From Gottschalkiaceae bacterium SANA (GTDB lineage Bacteria > Bacillota > Clostridia > Tissierellales > GPF-1): 64,000 nucleotides of DNA. Position numbers and translations under genes: made by a program. A model generated the notes under the pieces. That model was given only the letters and a program-made list of their open reading frames with translations, was not told the origin of the DNA and searched no databases. The stretch lies in the NCBI GenBank assembly GCA_036323355.1, contig AP028876.1, positions 682,001 through 746,000 of the forward strand, given 5' to 3'. Below are positions 32,281 to 40,691 of this stretch, one piece after another (position 1 is the stretch's first letter; the number at the start of each line of letters is the position of its first letter).

Positions 32281-35190
32281 ATGGAACTAGTTGAGATGAT
32301 TTTGCAGGAAATTCAAAAAGAAGACCGGAAGGAGCCCTATCAAGACCAACAATTGGCGGAACTTCTTGCTTGTGATCGCACCAGTATTACAAAAGCGAGA
32401 AAGCGACATGGAATTGAAGAGTCTCGAACTCGATTTAAGCAGTATGTTGCTGAGGAAATCGCAGGTATTTTGCAAGAAGACAGTGATCTTCCCAATCGAG
32501 AATTAATCCGGGAGCTTGGCAAAAAAGGATTTTCAATTTCCCCCTATATGATGAAACAGATTCGAGTCAGCATGACAGAAGCAAAACCGAAAAATTCAGA
32601 GCGAGGGAACAAGAAACAAAAGCTTGTCAATATAGCGGAATTAGAAAGTGTTTATTCGGATATTGTAGGAAATCTTGGCAGTTTTAAAACCGTGATTCAA
32701 TCCCTTGAAGCAGCCGTGATGTATCCGCCAAAGGGTCTAAATACCTTGATCACTGGCGAAAGCGGTGTGGGCAAGACTATGCTTGCAAGAAAAATGTATG
32801 AGTTTGGGCGGATGAAGGGAAGGTTTCCTTTAAATAGTGAATTTGTGCATTTCAATTGTGCGGATTATGCAGAAAACTCACAACTCATCTTATCCATGTT
32901 GTTTGGTGTGAAAAAGGGAGCCTATACGGGTGCTTCTGATGATCGTATTGGATTGGTGGAAAAGGCGCGAAATAGCATTTTGTTTTTAGATGAAGTACAC
33001 AGAATGCCAGCAGAAGGGCAAGAGATTCTTTTTAAAATTATTGACGAAGGTGTTTATCGACGATTGGGTGAGAGTGACCGTGAGCGAGAAATTAATGTGT
33101 TCATCGTTGCGGCAACAACGGAGGAACCAACAGAATGTTTGCTGGATACCTTTTTGAGGCGATTCCCCATGATGGTTCATATTCCACCATTGAAGCAGAG
33201 GCCAGCATCGGAACGATTGGAGTTGATCGAACGATATCTGCTTGTACAAGCCAAACAACTGCAAAAGGATATTTGGCTTGACCATGACAGCGCTTTGGCT
33301 TTCTTGTTGCATATGCCCAAGGGTAATGTTGGAAAATTGTTCAATGAAATTCAAGTATGTATCGCAAAGGCCTATTTGGAATCAATGATTGAAAACAAAA
33401 AAGAAATCCGAATTACATTTGATTTGGTGGATCATCAGATTCAAAGAAATTTGATGGATAAGAATCAATTCTACAAAGAGGCAAATCAAATTGTACATTA
33501 TCAAGGACTTACGATTCCAAAAGATGGTCGTCTGGAAGCTTCGCTATTTAATCTTAAAGACGAAGAAACCATATATAAATTAACGGAACACCTTTTTCAA
33601 GAAAGCAAGGAATCGGAACGATCAATTGAAGAAACACAACAGTATATTGGAGAGAAAATTGAAGGATTTATTCAGAAAAAGGTAAACAAGACTTATCCCA
33701 TTGACAAGCAAAATATTATCAAAATCATTGGAACACAATTGGCTTCAACCGTCGAGCGTGCATTGGAGTTGGCTGCACCAATTATCCAAAAATACGATAT
33801 GCAATTATTTTATTCTTTGGCGGTGCATATCAATGAAACGATTGAACGTGTTAAGGCGGGGAAAGCCATTGAAAATCCAAAGCTCCGCACGATTGAAAGC
33901 AAGCATAAGGATGTTTTTGAGATTGCATTACGGATGACTGAGTATATTACCTCAAGAACTGGGGTGGAATTTCCAAAAGATGAAGCGGCCTTTGTGGCTA
34001 TGTATTTGTTGGGTTATATCGAGAAGGAAAAAGATACAGGGAGAATTGGAATCTTGGTTCTTAATCATGGGGAGTATGGTCTTCCAATGATTCGTTTGGC
34101 AGAAACATTAATGGGCCAGGCGAACATTGCCAATGTCGCGATGAAGATGGAGGATCAACCGAGCGAAGTGTTACCTCTTGCGATGGAACGAGTTCGGAAA
34201 ATGGATGAAGGGAAAGGCGTTTTACTTTTTGTTGATATGGGTTCGCTGAATGCATTTGGATCATTGATTGAAGAGAGCACAGGGATTAAGGTGAAAACCG
34301 TCGCAAGATTTGATGTCTTGATGTTGATGGAAGCGGTGCGCATGTGTCGAATGGCAGAAATAAGCTTGAGTGATATTCATAAGCACTTGATAGCACCAGA
34401 GCGCAGCCATCTGAGGCGGGATGATAAGCGGATAAAACCAGCCATGAAAAAACCATTGATTATAACGACCTGCATGACGGGACAAGGTGCCAGCGTTTAT
34501 TTGAAGGAACTGTTGGATCGTTCACTTGATGATCTGCCAATCGAGATCAAAGAAATAGGCGTCTTCTCGGAGGTGAGTTTAGATGATCAAATCCAGCAAC
34601 TATCACAAACCTATACCATTTTATGTGTGGTTGGAACAATCAATCCCAAGAAAGAATGGATTCAATTTATCAGTATAGATCAGGTGGTGTCTGGAAAAGC
34701 GGTTGAAACAATTCGCTATTTGTATCGTAAGCAGTATGGTGAAAAGGAAAAGTATCCGATTGATCGTCACTTGATTTTCAATCGACAAGCAGTTTCGACA
34801 AAAGAAGAATGTATTGAATTCTTATGTCGACAGATGGTGGACCAGGGAGTTGTAACAAAACGATATTTACAAGATGTTTATGAGCGAGAAGAAATGGGTT
34901 TGACCTGTTTGTTGGACGCGCAGGAAAAAGGAATTGCGATTATTCATACGGTATCGTCTAAAGAAGTTATTCGAGACGGGATGAGCATTCTGAGCACAAG
35001 ACAACCTATTTTTTGGGATGCGATTGATATTGATGTTGTTGTGGTGATGGCATTGACGGATTCGGAAAGTCGTTTACCCTATTTAGTGAATCGCACAATA
35101 TTTCAAAACGAAGACCGAATGAGACGGATTCGGGCATCACAATCAAAGGGTGAAATGCTTACTCTAATCCAAGAGGCATTGCAAACATAA
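32281..35190 (+). CDS. LevR-type sigma-54-dependent PTS regulator
   Basis: This 969-residue activator has an N-terminal helical DNA-binding region (about 1-100). An AAA+ domain (about 125-400) follows, with Walker A GESGVGKT (159-166), the sigma-54 contact loop GAYTGA (213-218) and Walker B ILFLDEVHRM. A PRD (about 500-590) and an EIIA-Man-like domain (about 595-715, His in VLNHGEYG) come next. An EIIB-like segment (about 735-820, TCMTGQGASVY) and a C-terminal EIIA type 2-like domain (about 830-965, His in GIAIIHT) complete it. Phosphorylation by PTS proteins would tune its activity. It precedes the aldolase and the galactitol-type PTS genes, which it most likely controls from the sigma-54 promoter at 32241. 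Confidence 0.92.
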   Translation: MELVEMILQEIQKEDRKEPYQDQQLAELLACDRTSITKARKRHGIEESRTRFKQYVAEEIAGILQEDSDLPNRELIRELGKKGFSISPYMMKQIRVSMTEAKPKNSERGNKKQKLVNIAELESVYSDIVGNLGSFKTVIQSLEAAVMYPPKGLNTLITGESGVGKTMLARKMYEFGRMKGRFPLNSEFVHFNCADYAENSQLILSMLFGVKKGAYTGASDDRIGLVEKARNSILFLDEVHRMPAEGQEILFKIIDEGVYRRLGESDREREINVFIVAATTEEPTECLLDTFLRRFPMMVHIPPLKQRPASERLELIERYLLVQAKQLQKDIWLDHDSALAFLLHMPKGNVGKLFNEIQVCIAKAYLESMIENKKEIRITFDLVDHQIQRNLMDKNQFYKEANQIVHYQGLTIPKDGRLEASLFNLKDEETIYKLTEHLFQESKESERSIEETQQYIGEKIEGFIQKKVNKTYPIDKQNIIKIIGTQLASTVERALELAAPIIQKYDMQLFYSLAVHINETIERVKAGKAIENPKLRTIESKHKDVFEIALRMTEYITSRTGVEFPKDEAAFVAMYLLGYIEKEKDTGRIGILVLNHGEYGLPMIRLAETLMGQANIANVAMKMEDQPSEVLPLAMERVRKMDEGKGVLLFVDMGSLNAFGSLIEESTGIKVKTVARFDVLMLMEAVRMCRMAEISLSDIHKHLIAPERSHLRRDDKRIKPAMKKPLIITTCMTGQGASVYLKELLDRSLDDLPIEIKEIGVFSEVSLDDQIQQLSQTYTILCVVGTINPKKEWIQFISIDQVVSGKAVETIRYLYRKQYGEKEKYPIDRHLIFNRQAVSTKEECIEFLCRQMVDQGVVTKRYLQDVYEREEMGLTCLLDAQEKGIAIIHTVSSKEVIRDGMSILSTRQPIFWDAIDIDVVVVMALTDSESRLPYLVNRTIFQNEDRMRRIRASQSKGEMLTLIQEALQT

Positions 35191-35214
35191 AAGCTAGCAG
35201 CAAAAGGAGGAAAC

Positions 35215-35865
35215 ATGTTACAAAATTTACGTGAAAAGGTATTGGACATTGGGCTTAAAATGAAGGCCTATGGTTTGATTGCGCAAGCAGGGGGGACTGT
35301 CTGTGCGAGGGATCCAGAAACCGGATTGATTGCGATTTCCGCAAGCGGCATGTCTTATGAAGAGATGACCTGGCAGGATGTCTTAATCATTGATGAAGAG
35401 AAAAATCTTCTTGCTGGCGAGCGAAAAATATCGGTAGCAACCGATATGTTTTTGACTATTTTTAAAAACCGGCCCGATGTGAATGCGCTGATTCATACGC
35501 ATTCCCGTTATGCAACGGCATTTGCGGCGGTGAAAAAGCCAATCCCTGTGATTACAACGACTCAGGGAAATATTGTCGGGGGCCAAGTGCCTGTGGTGCA
35601 AACCGTTCATGTTGGTCCCTATGATCAAGCCTTCTACAACGAAATTGCTGAAACACTGGGAAATGGGTGGGCATGCAATTTAGCTGCGCACGGCCCGATC
35701 TGCGCAGGCACCGATTTGGAAATGGCTTTGGATGTATCAGTAACCATAGAAGTAACCGCGCACACAGCGTGGATTGCAAAGTTTTTGGGCGAACCGTATC
35801 AACTTACAAATGAAGAGATTCAGGGTTCGTTTCAATTTTGTCAGGCCGCAGTTGGCCAAAAATGA
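35215..35865 (+). CDS. Class II aldolase/adducin family protein
   Basis: The 216-residue zinc enzyme belongs to the fuculose-phosphate aldolase / ribulose-phosphate epimerase family. It has the N-terminal GLIAQAGGTVCARDPETG segment where the phosphate and glycine loops lie, and the central zinc pair in NALIHTHSRYATAF. The third zinc His is in the helix TIEVTAHTAWIAKFLG. Such enzymes cleave a phosphorylated sugar to dihydroxyacetone phosphate and an aldehyde, or invert a hydroxyl. It lies between the LevR-type gene and the PTS genes and should act on the PTS product. AGGAGG precedes the start. Aldolase and epimerase roles cannot be separated from sequence alone. Confidence 0.88.
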   Translation: MLQNLREKVLDIGLKMKAYGLIAQAGGTVCARDPETGLIAISASGMSYEEMTWQDVLIIDEEKNLLAGERKISVATDMFLTIFKNRPDVNALIHTHSRYATAFAAVKKPIPVITTTQGNIVGGQVPVVQTVHVGPYDQAFYNEIAETLGNGWACNLAAHGPICAGTDLEMALDVSVTIEVTAHTAWIAKFLGEPYQLTNEEIQGSFQFCQAAVGQK

Positions 35866-35879
35866 AGGGAGGTGACAAA

Positions 35880-36191
35880 GTGGCAGAAAGAAAATTGATT
35901 TTATGTGTTTGCGGAGCAGGAATTAACACGTCAATGAATGCAAAAATGACGATTATGGAACATCTACGTGATGCGGGGATGGATGATGTTGAGGTTAAGC
36001 ATGCAATGATTGGTGATATTACACCTTATCGGGGCAGGGAAAACATGGTTGTGGTATGGATGACACAGATTGATGCAAAGTTCGAGGCACCAGGCGTGCA
36101 AGGCATGGCATATTTAATTGGAACCAAGAAGAAAAAGCGTGCCTTATCTGAAGAAATTATGCAGAAAATGAAAGAAATTTGCAAGGAATAA
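35880..36191 (+). CDS. PTS EIIB component, galactitol type
   Basis: The 103-residue protein is a GatB-like EIIB. Its phosphocysteine is probably C11 in the P-loop CVCGAGINTS. A GTG start at 35880 is chosen because GGGAGGTG lies seven bases before it and the family motif then begins at the usual place; it is 14 bases behind the aldolase stop. It passes phosphate from EIIA (37610) to the substrate on EIIC (36319). A hairpin follows the stop. Confidence 0.9.
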   Translation: MAERKLILCVCGAGINTSMNAKMTIMEHLRDAGMDDVEVKHAMIGDITPYRGRENMVVVWMTQIDAKFEAPGVQGMAYLIGTKKKKRALSEEIMQKMKEICKE

Positions 36192-36194
36192 AAA

Positions 36195-36233
36195 TAGCAT
36201 CACAAGAGGCGTCGAAACAGCTTGTGATGCTAC
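36195..36233 (+). terminator. Intercistronic hairpin between EIIB and EIIC
   Basis: TAGCATCACAAG and CTTGTGATGCTA form a 12-pair stem. There is no T-run, so it is more likely an mRNA stabiliser or processing site than a full terminator. It lies inside the PTS gene run. Confidence 0.6.
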
Positions 36234-36318
36234 TTAATCAAATCGCAAAGAGACTTTACGAATGACTTAATAATTCTAGCAATTATTGAGCAATAAATCA
36301 AATAAATGGAGGACTATT

Positions 36319-37545
36319 ATGGTTGCATCTATATTAGGAAGTTTGGGGGGACCCGTACTTGTCGCTATTGTTATGTTTTTACTCGGTCTGATTTTTCAAG
36401 CTGGTTTTTCCAAAAGTATACGCGGGGGATTATATGCAGGGATTGGCTTAGCAGGTCTATTTGTTGTTGTCAATGCGGTAACAGCAAGTTTGACACCAGC
36501 GATTCAAGCTTTTGCAGCACGTTTTGACACAAGCTTGACCTTAACTGATGTTGGTTGGGGATCTGCGGGTATTGCCTTTTCATGGCCAGGATTAGCATTT
36601 GTTATTATCGGTGTTATTGTTGTTAATATTATTTTGGTCATGCTTGGTGTTGTAAAGACCATGTGGACAGATATTTGGTCTTACTGGCATGGTCAAGTTG
36701 TTGGTGGTTTTGTATGGTATACAACAGGAAGCGTAACGCTAGGTGTGGCAGCAGCTATTTTGTATTTGACTTTGGGTAGTTTTATTGCCGACTACACGGC
36801 AAAACGATATCAAGAATTCAATGGGATGCCAGGAATTTCGGTTCCATGTGCAGTCAGTTTAGCGGGAATTTTTGCACAACCAGTTAACGCATTGATTGAA
36901 AAGATTCCTGGAATCCGAGATATTAATGGGTCGCCAGAAAACATTCGTAAGCGTATGGGAATCTTTGGTGAACTAGGTGTTATGGGTGTTGTGATTGGTG
37001 CTTTTATTGGTTTGCTTGCAGGCTATGGCTATGCGGCTGTTTTAAACTTGGGTGTTCAAGTTGGTGTGATGATGGTCTTCTTGCCAAAGACGGTTTCCGT
37101 TCTTTGTGAGGGTGTTATTCCAATCGCCAACTCGGCTACAGAATTTATTCAAGAAAAATTTGAGGACAAGGAAGTTTATGTAGCAGTTGACTGTGCGGCT
37201 CTATTGGGCCATCCATCTGTTATGGCATCTGCCGTTTTACTTTACCCAATCGCTGTTATTATGGGCGTTTTACTACCAGGCAATGGCATCATTCCAATTG
37301 CTAGTTTGGCGATTATTCCTTACTGGTGTGGAGCGATTGCACCTTATTGTAAAGGCAATGTATTCCGTATTGTATTGACAACCATGCTTTGGATGGTTCC
37401 AATTTTCTATATCGCAACAGCAATGGGCGATGTGCATACTGGAACTATGGCTTCATTAGGACTTGGCGAAGCGGCAAGCTCTTCTTTTGACATGGGTGGC
37501 GATATTTTAGGATTCTTGGTTCATAAGATTTTTAGCATCTTTTAG
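36319..37545 (+). CDS. PTS EIIC component, galactitol type
   Basis: The 408-residue membrane protein has about 10 or more helices of the GatC family. The N-terminus contains GGPVLVAIVMFLLGLIFQAGF, then VTASLTPAIQAFAARFDTSLTLTDVGWGSAGIAF, a conserved GatC segment. Further on come WHGQVVGGFVWYTTGS, IPGIRDINGSPENIRKRMGIFGELGVMG and the C-terminal PIASLAIIPYWCGAIAPYCKGN. It transports and presents a sugar alcohol or ketose for phosphorylation. The actual substrate is unknown and may be a modified (for example methylated) polyol, given the nearby methyltransferase genes. GGAGG lies before the ATG at 36319. Confidence 0.92.
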   Translation: MVASILGSLGGPVLVAIVMFLLGLIFQAGFSKSIRGGLYAGIGLAGLFVVVNAVTASLTPAIQAFAARFDTSLTLTDVGWGSAGIAFSWPGLAFVIIGVIVVNIILVMLGVVKTMWTDIWSYWHGQVVGGFVWYTTGSVTLGVAAAILYLTLGSFIADYTAKRYQEFNGMPGISVPCAVSLAGIFAQPVNALIEKIPGIRDINGSPENIRKRMGIFGELGVMGVVIGAFIGLLAGYGYAAVLNLGVQVGVMMVFLPKTVSVLCEGVIPIANSATEFIQEKFEDKEVYVAVDCAALLGHPSVMASAVLLYPIAVIMGVLLPGNGIIPIASLAIIPYWCGAIAPYCKGNVFRIVLTTMLWMVPIFYIATAMGDVHTGTMASLGLGEAASSSFDMGGDILGFLVHKIFSIF

Positions 37546-37554
37546 GAGTTGTTG

Positions 37555-37587
37555 AACCTAGCCCGATGGTATCGGGCTAGGTTTTAC
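37555..37587 (+). terminator. Hairpin between EIIC and EIIA, possible attenuator
   Basis: AACCTAGCCCGAT and ATCGGGCTAGGTT form a perfect 13-pair stem around GGT, followed by TTTAC. It could terminate part of the transcripts and lower expression of the downstream genes. Confidence 0.65.
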
Positions 37588-37609
37588 AAGACGGGAGAAA
37601 GGAGAAAGT

Positions 37610-38068
37610 ATGTTTATTCTAGAAAATCAGAATGTGCTGCTCGGGGTTGATGCAAAAAATCAACGAGAAGCAATTCAGATCCTTGGAAACCAAATGGTGG
37701 AAAATGGATTTATTAAAGAGGCGTATATCGACGCTGTTATTGAGCGGGAAATGCAATATCCAACAGGACTTCCCACAGAAGGCGTAAAGGTAGCCATACC
37801 GCATGCGAATGCGAATCACGTGATTCAATCCACAATTGGTGTCATGACGCTTTCGAAACCCGTGACTTTTTGTAGTATGGGGGATGCAACAGAAGAGTTG
37901 GATGTTGAACTAATTTTTCTTTTAGCAAACACAGATCAGTCGGATCAGCCAGAATCCTTGCAGCGATTGATGCAATGCTTTTCTGAAGAGGAAGCACTGT
38001 TGAAAATGAAAGCGGCAACAACAGAAGATGAGATTTTAACGGTATTGCGGGATTACATGAAAGAGTAG
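37610..38068 (+). CDS. PTS EIIA component, fructose/galactitol type (EIIA-2)
   Basis: The 152-residue protein is a PTS EIIA type 2 domain. The phosphohistidine is H65 in GVKVAIPHANANHV. The C-terminal part has LIFLLANTDQSDQPESLQRLMQCF as in GatA proteins. It takes phosphate from HPr and gives it to the GatB-like EIIB. The UroD-type methyltransferase gene starts eight bases later, linking PTS and methyltransferase genes in one transcript. Confidence 0.92.
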   Translation: MFILENQNVLLGVDAKNQREAIQILGNQMVENGFIKEAYIDAVIEREMQYPTGLPTEGVKVAIPHANANHVIQSTIGVMTLSKPVTFCSMGDATEELDVELIFLLANTDQSDQPESLQRLMQCFSEEEALLKMKAATTEDEILTVLRDYMKE

Positions 38069-38076
38069 GTGGAGAA

Positions 38077-39231
38077 ATGAAAAAAGTAATGACGCCCAGA
38101 GAACGGGTTGCAGCAACCTTGAATTTTGAAGAGCCGGATCGCGTTCCAATCTGTATTGGGTCGAGTGGAGCCAGCGTGAATGATGCCGTCTATTATCAAT
38201 TGAAAGAGCATTTTCAAATTGAAGGAGACGTTGAACCTTTTCGCAGCGGTCATGGAGATAATATTTATGATCCCAGGGTATTTGATAAATTAGGTGGAGA
38301 TTTTCGGCATGTATTTTTAAAATCAAATCAAGAATACAAGGCAGCAACAACAGAAGACGGTGGAAGAATCAACGAATGGGGTGTAAAAGTTATTCGAGTC
38401 GGCAAATTCAATGAATGGATGAGCCATCCATTGCAAGGTGCCACGCTTGAGGATTTAGACAATTATGCATGGCCCAAGCCCTATGAAGGCAATCGGGACC
38501 GTGATTTAAAAGCAGATATAGACTATTGGTATAAAGAAACAGATTTTGCGATTTCAACACGATCACCTTCTCGTGGTTTTTGGGACTTGGGTATTCAATT
38601 GCGGGGATTTGATCAGTTCGCTATGGACATGATTTTAAATAAACCATTTATTCATAAGATGATGGAAAAGATCTTAGAGGTTTTGATTGCCTACTATGAT
38701 GTCTTATTGAGTACAGTAGGACCCTATGTACAGATTGTTGAGACACAAGATGACTTGGCTCATCAGAATGCGCCATTTATGTCTCCGGATGCCTATAAAG
38801 AGTTTATGATGCCATATCGGAAAAAGTTAAATGCATTTATTAAGAGCAAAGCACCACAGGCAAAGATTTATCAGCATTGCTGCGGTTCTGTAAGAAAATT
38901 GATTCCCTATATGATTGAAGCGGGAATTGAAGTACTTAATCCCATTCAACCCTTGGCAAAAGAGATGGATACGGGAAAATTGAAGCGTGATTTTGGCAAA
39001 GACATTGTGTTCTTTGGTGGAATTGATTTGCAGGAACGATTGGCAGGCCCACCAGAAGTGGTAGAACAAGAAGTGAAGGAACGGATTCGCGATCTTGCCC
39101 CTGGCGGTGGATATATTATGTCACCGGCAAATGTTGTTCAACCGGATGTGCCGATTGAAAATTTGATTTTATTATGTGAATTGGCAAGAGAATATGGCCA
39201 ATATCCTTTGGATCTTGAAAAGCTAAAATAG
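38077..39231 (+). CDS. UroD-family corrinoid methyltransferase (probable substrate demethylase)
   Basis: The 384-residue protein is a UroD-fold methyltransferase. Motifs include RVAATLNFEEPDRVPICIG at the N-terminus, the conserved TQDDLAHQNAPFMSPDAYKEF region, and QHCCGSVRKLIPYMIEAGIEVLNP, where H267 and C269 fit the H-x-C zinc site. The later Cys found in MtaA-type enzymes is not seen; the matching segment reads MSPANVVQPDVP. UroD-type methyltransferases remove methyl groups from substrates such as methoxy compounds and pass them to a corrinoid protein. Here one lies 1.4 kb downstream at 40692. It follows EIIA by eight bases, so it may act on a methylated PTS product. Confidence 0.87.
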   Translation: MKKVMTPRERVAATLNFEEPDRVPICIGSSGASVNDAVYYQLKEHFQIEGDVEPFRSGHGDNIYDPRVFDKLGGDFRHVFLKSNQEYKAATTEDGGRINEWGVKVIRVGKFNEWMSHPLQGATLEDLDNYAWPKPYEGNRDRDLKADIDYWYKETDFAISTRSPSRGFWDLGIQLRGFDQFAMDMILNKPFIHKMMEKILEVLIAYYDVLLSTVGPYVQIVETQDDLAHQNAPFMSPDAYKEFMMPYRKKLNAFIKSKAPQAKIYQHCCGSVRKLIPYMIEAGIEVLNPIQPLAKEMDTGKLKRDFGKDIVFFGGIDLQERLAGPPEVVEQEVKERIRDLAPGGGYIMSPANVVQPDVPIENLILLCELAREYGQYPLDLEKLK

Positions 39232-39243
39232 AGGAGAACTCCG

Positions 39244-39540
39244 ATGAAGAAAGTATTGTTGATTGGAGGGCTGTGCGGGATGACCATGTTGCGAGCAGCC
39301 TCGATGATTGAAGACGAGTGTCGGGATCGAGATATTTCGATTTCAGTAAAAATTCAAAATGTATGGGAGTCTCCAACGGTAGAGATGCAGGGGCTTGATG
39401 TGGTGATTCAAATGATGCCTTTGTATGAGACGGCTCCCTGTATGTTGGTGAGCGGAAAGCCATTTATCTCGCATTTTAAAGAGAAACAATTATTGTCTTC
39501 GATCATTGACTATCTGGAAAGAGGGGGCGAAAGATCGTGA
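39244..39540 (+). CDS. Small EIIB-like protein of unknown function
   Basis: I do not recognise this 98-residue protein with certainty. It starts KKVLLIGGLCGMTMLRAASMIEDE, which looks like a PTS EIIB P-loop with the Cys (C11) in the same place as in the GatB-like protein at 35880, but the glycine and T-S of a normal CGxGxxTS loop are changed. The middle DVVIQMMPLYETAPCMLVSGKPFIS also fits an EIIB-type alternating fold. It may be a repurposed EIIB that carries something other than phosphate, perhaps sulfur, since the cysteine desulfurase gene overlaps it by four bases (GTGA). Confidence 0.6.
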   Translation: MKKVLLIGGLCGMTMLRAASMIEDECRDRDISISVKIQNVWESPTVEMQGLDVVIQMMPLYETAPCMLVSGKPFISHFKEKQLLSSIIDYLERGGERS

Positions 39541-40679
39541 TTTATGCGGACTATGCGGCAACAACACCCTTAGATTCTCGAGTATTCGAGGTCATGAAAC
39601 CCTATTTTCAGGAACAATACTTTAATCCATCGGCGCTTTATCCTCAGGCGCAAAAAATACGAAAAGAGATTGAACAAGCACGTTCACAAGTCGCTGAACT
39701 CTTGGATGCAGAGTCTGAAGAGATTATTTTTACCAGTGGCGGTACCGAGGCGGACAATATGGCAATCAAGGGGATTGCATTTGCTTTGCGGGAAAAGGGA
39801 AAGCATTTGATTACGTCTCAGATTGAGCATCATGCGGTTTTAGCGAGTTTTCAATTTCTTGAAAGGCAAGGATTCGAGGTCACCTATTTGCCCGTTGATG
39901 ATCATTTTCGAGTGTCTGTTGAAGCCTTTGAAAGTGCGATTCGTCCGGATACGATCCTGGCTTCCATCATGATGGCAAACAATGAGACTGGAGCCATTCA
40001 GCCTATACAAGAATTGGCAGCAATTGCGAGGTCGGAAGGTGTTTATTTTCATACGGATGCCGTGCAAGCTATAACGACATGCAAGATATCGGTTAGGGAG
40101 CTGGGTGTTGATGCATTGAGTATTTCGGGACATAAGATCTATGGACCGAAGGGGTCCGGTGCCTTGTACCTAAAAACGGATACGCCTATTGTTTCTTGGA
40201 TTACCGGAGGTGACCAGGAAGGTGGATACCGCGGTGGAACGGAATCGGTGGCAAATTTAATAGGACTTGGAGAAGCGGCGAGAATTTTACAAAGTGAACG
40301 AGCGGATCGAGAAAACCATGGCAAGGTTTTACGCAAAAGATTGATGGATGAATTGAAGCGTCAAAATCTTGATTTTCAGGTTCACCAACATCCGACATAT
40401 CAATTATCACATATTGCCAATATTGGATTTCGTGAGGTTGAAAGCGAGAGTTTGTTGATGCATTTGATGTTAAGAGGAATTGTGGCTTCTTTGGGGGCGG
40501 CTTGCAATTCTTCATCTGTTGAACCATCCTATGTTTTAGAGGCTGGCAAGGTGGATCGTGCTTATATTAAGGGAAGCGTACGGTTTTCATTCGGTCAGGA
40601 CACGTCTGTGGAGGATGTAGATCGACTTGCGAGTGAAGTGAAACAAATACTTGATTTGATAAGAAAAGTGAATTTTTAG
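39537..40679 (+). CDS. NifS-like cysteine desulfurase
   Basis: The 380-residue PLP enzyme moves sulfur from L-cysteine to a catalytic Cys persulfide, releasing alanine. The N-terminus IYADYAATTPLDSRV, the FTSGGTEADNMAIKG segment, and the PLP lysine K200 in SISGHKIYGPKG are family hallmarks. The catalytic loop is SLGAACNSSSVEPS with C323. It resembles NifS/IscS-type enzymes and selenocysteine-lyase-like relatives. It starts with GTG and overlaps the EIIB-like gene by four bases; the corrinoid protein gene follows by 12 bases. A desulfurase between a UroD methyltransferase and its corrinoid protein is unusual and hints at sulfur chemistry or Fe-S supply for this pathway. Confidence 0.92.
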   Translation: MIYADYAATTPLDSRVFEVMKPYFQEQYFNPSALYPQAQKIRKEIEQARSQVAELLDAESEEIIFTSGGTEADNMAIKGIAFALREKGKHLITSQIEHHAVLASFQFLERQGFEVTYLPVDDHFRVSVEAFESAIRPDTILASIMMANNETGAIQPIQELAAIARSEGVYFHTDAVQAITTCKISVRELGVDALSISGHKIYGPKGSGALYLKTDTPIVSWITGGDQEGGYRGGTESVANLIGLGEAARILQSERADRENHGKVLRKRLMDELKRQNLDFQVHQHPTYQLSHIANIGFREVESESLLMHLMLRGIVASLGAACNSSSVEPSYVLEAGKVDRAYIKGSVRFSFGQDTSVEDVDRLASEVKQILDLIRKVNF

Positions 40680-40691
40680 CAGGAGGAAATT

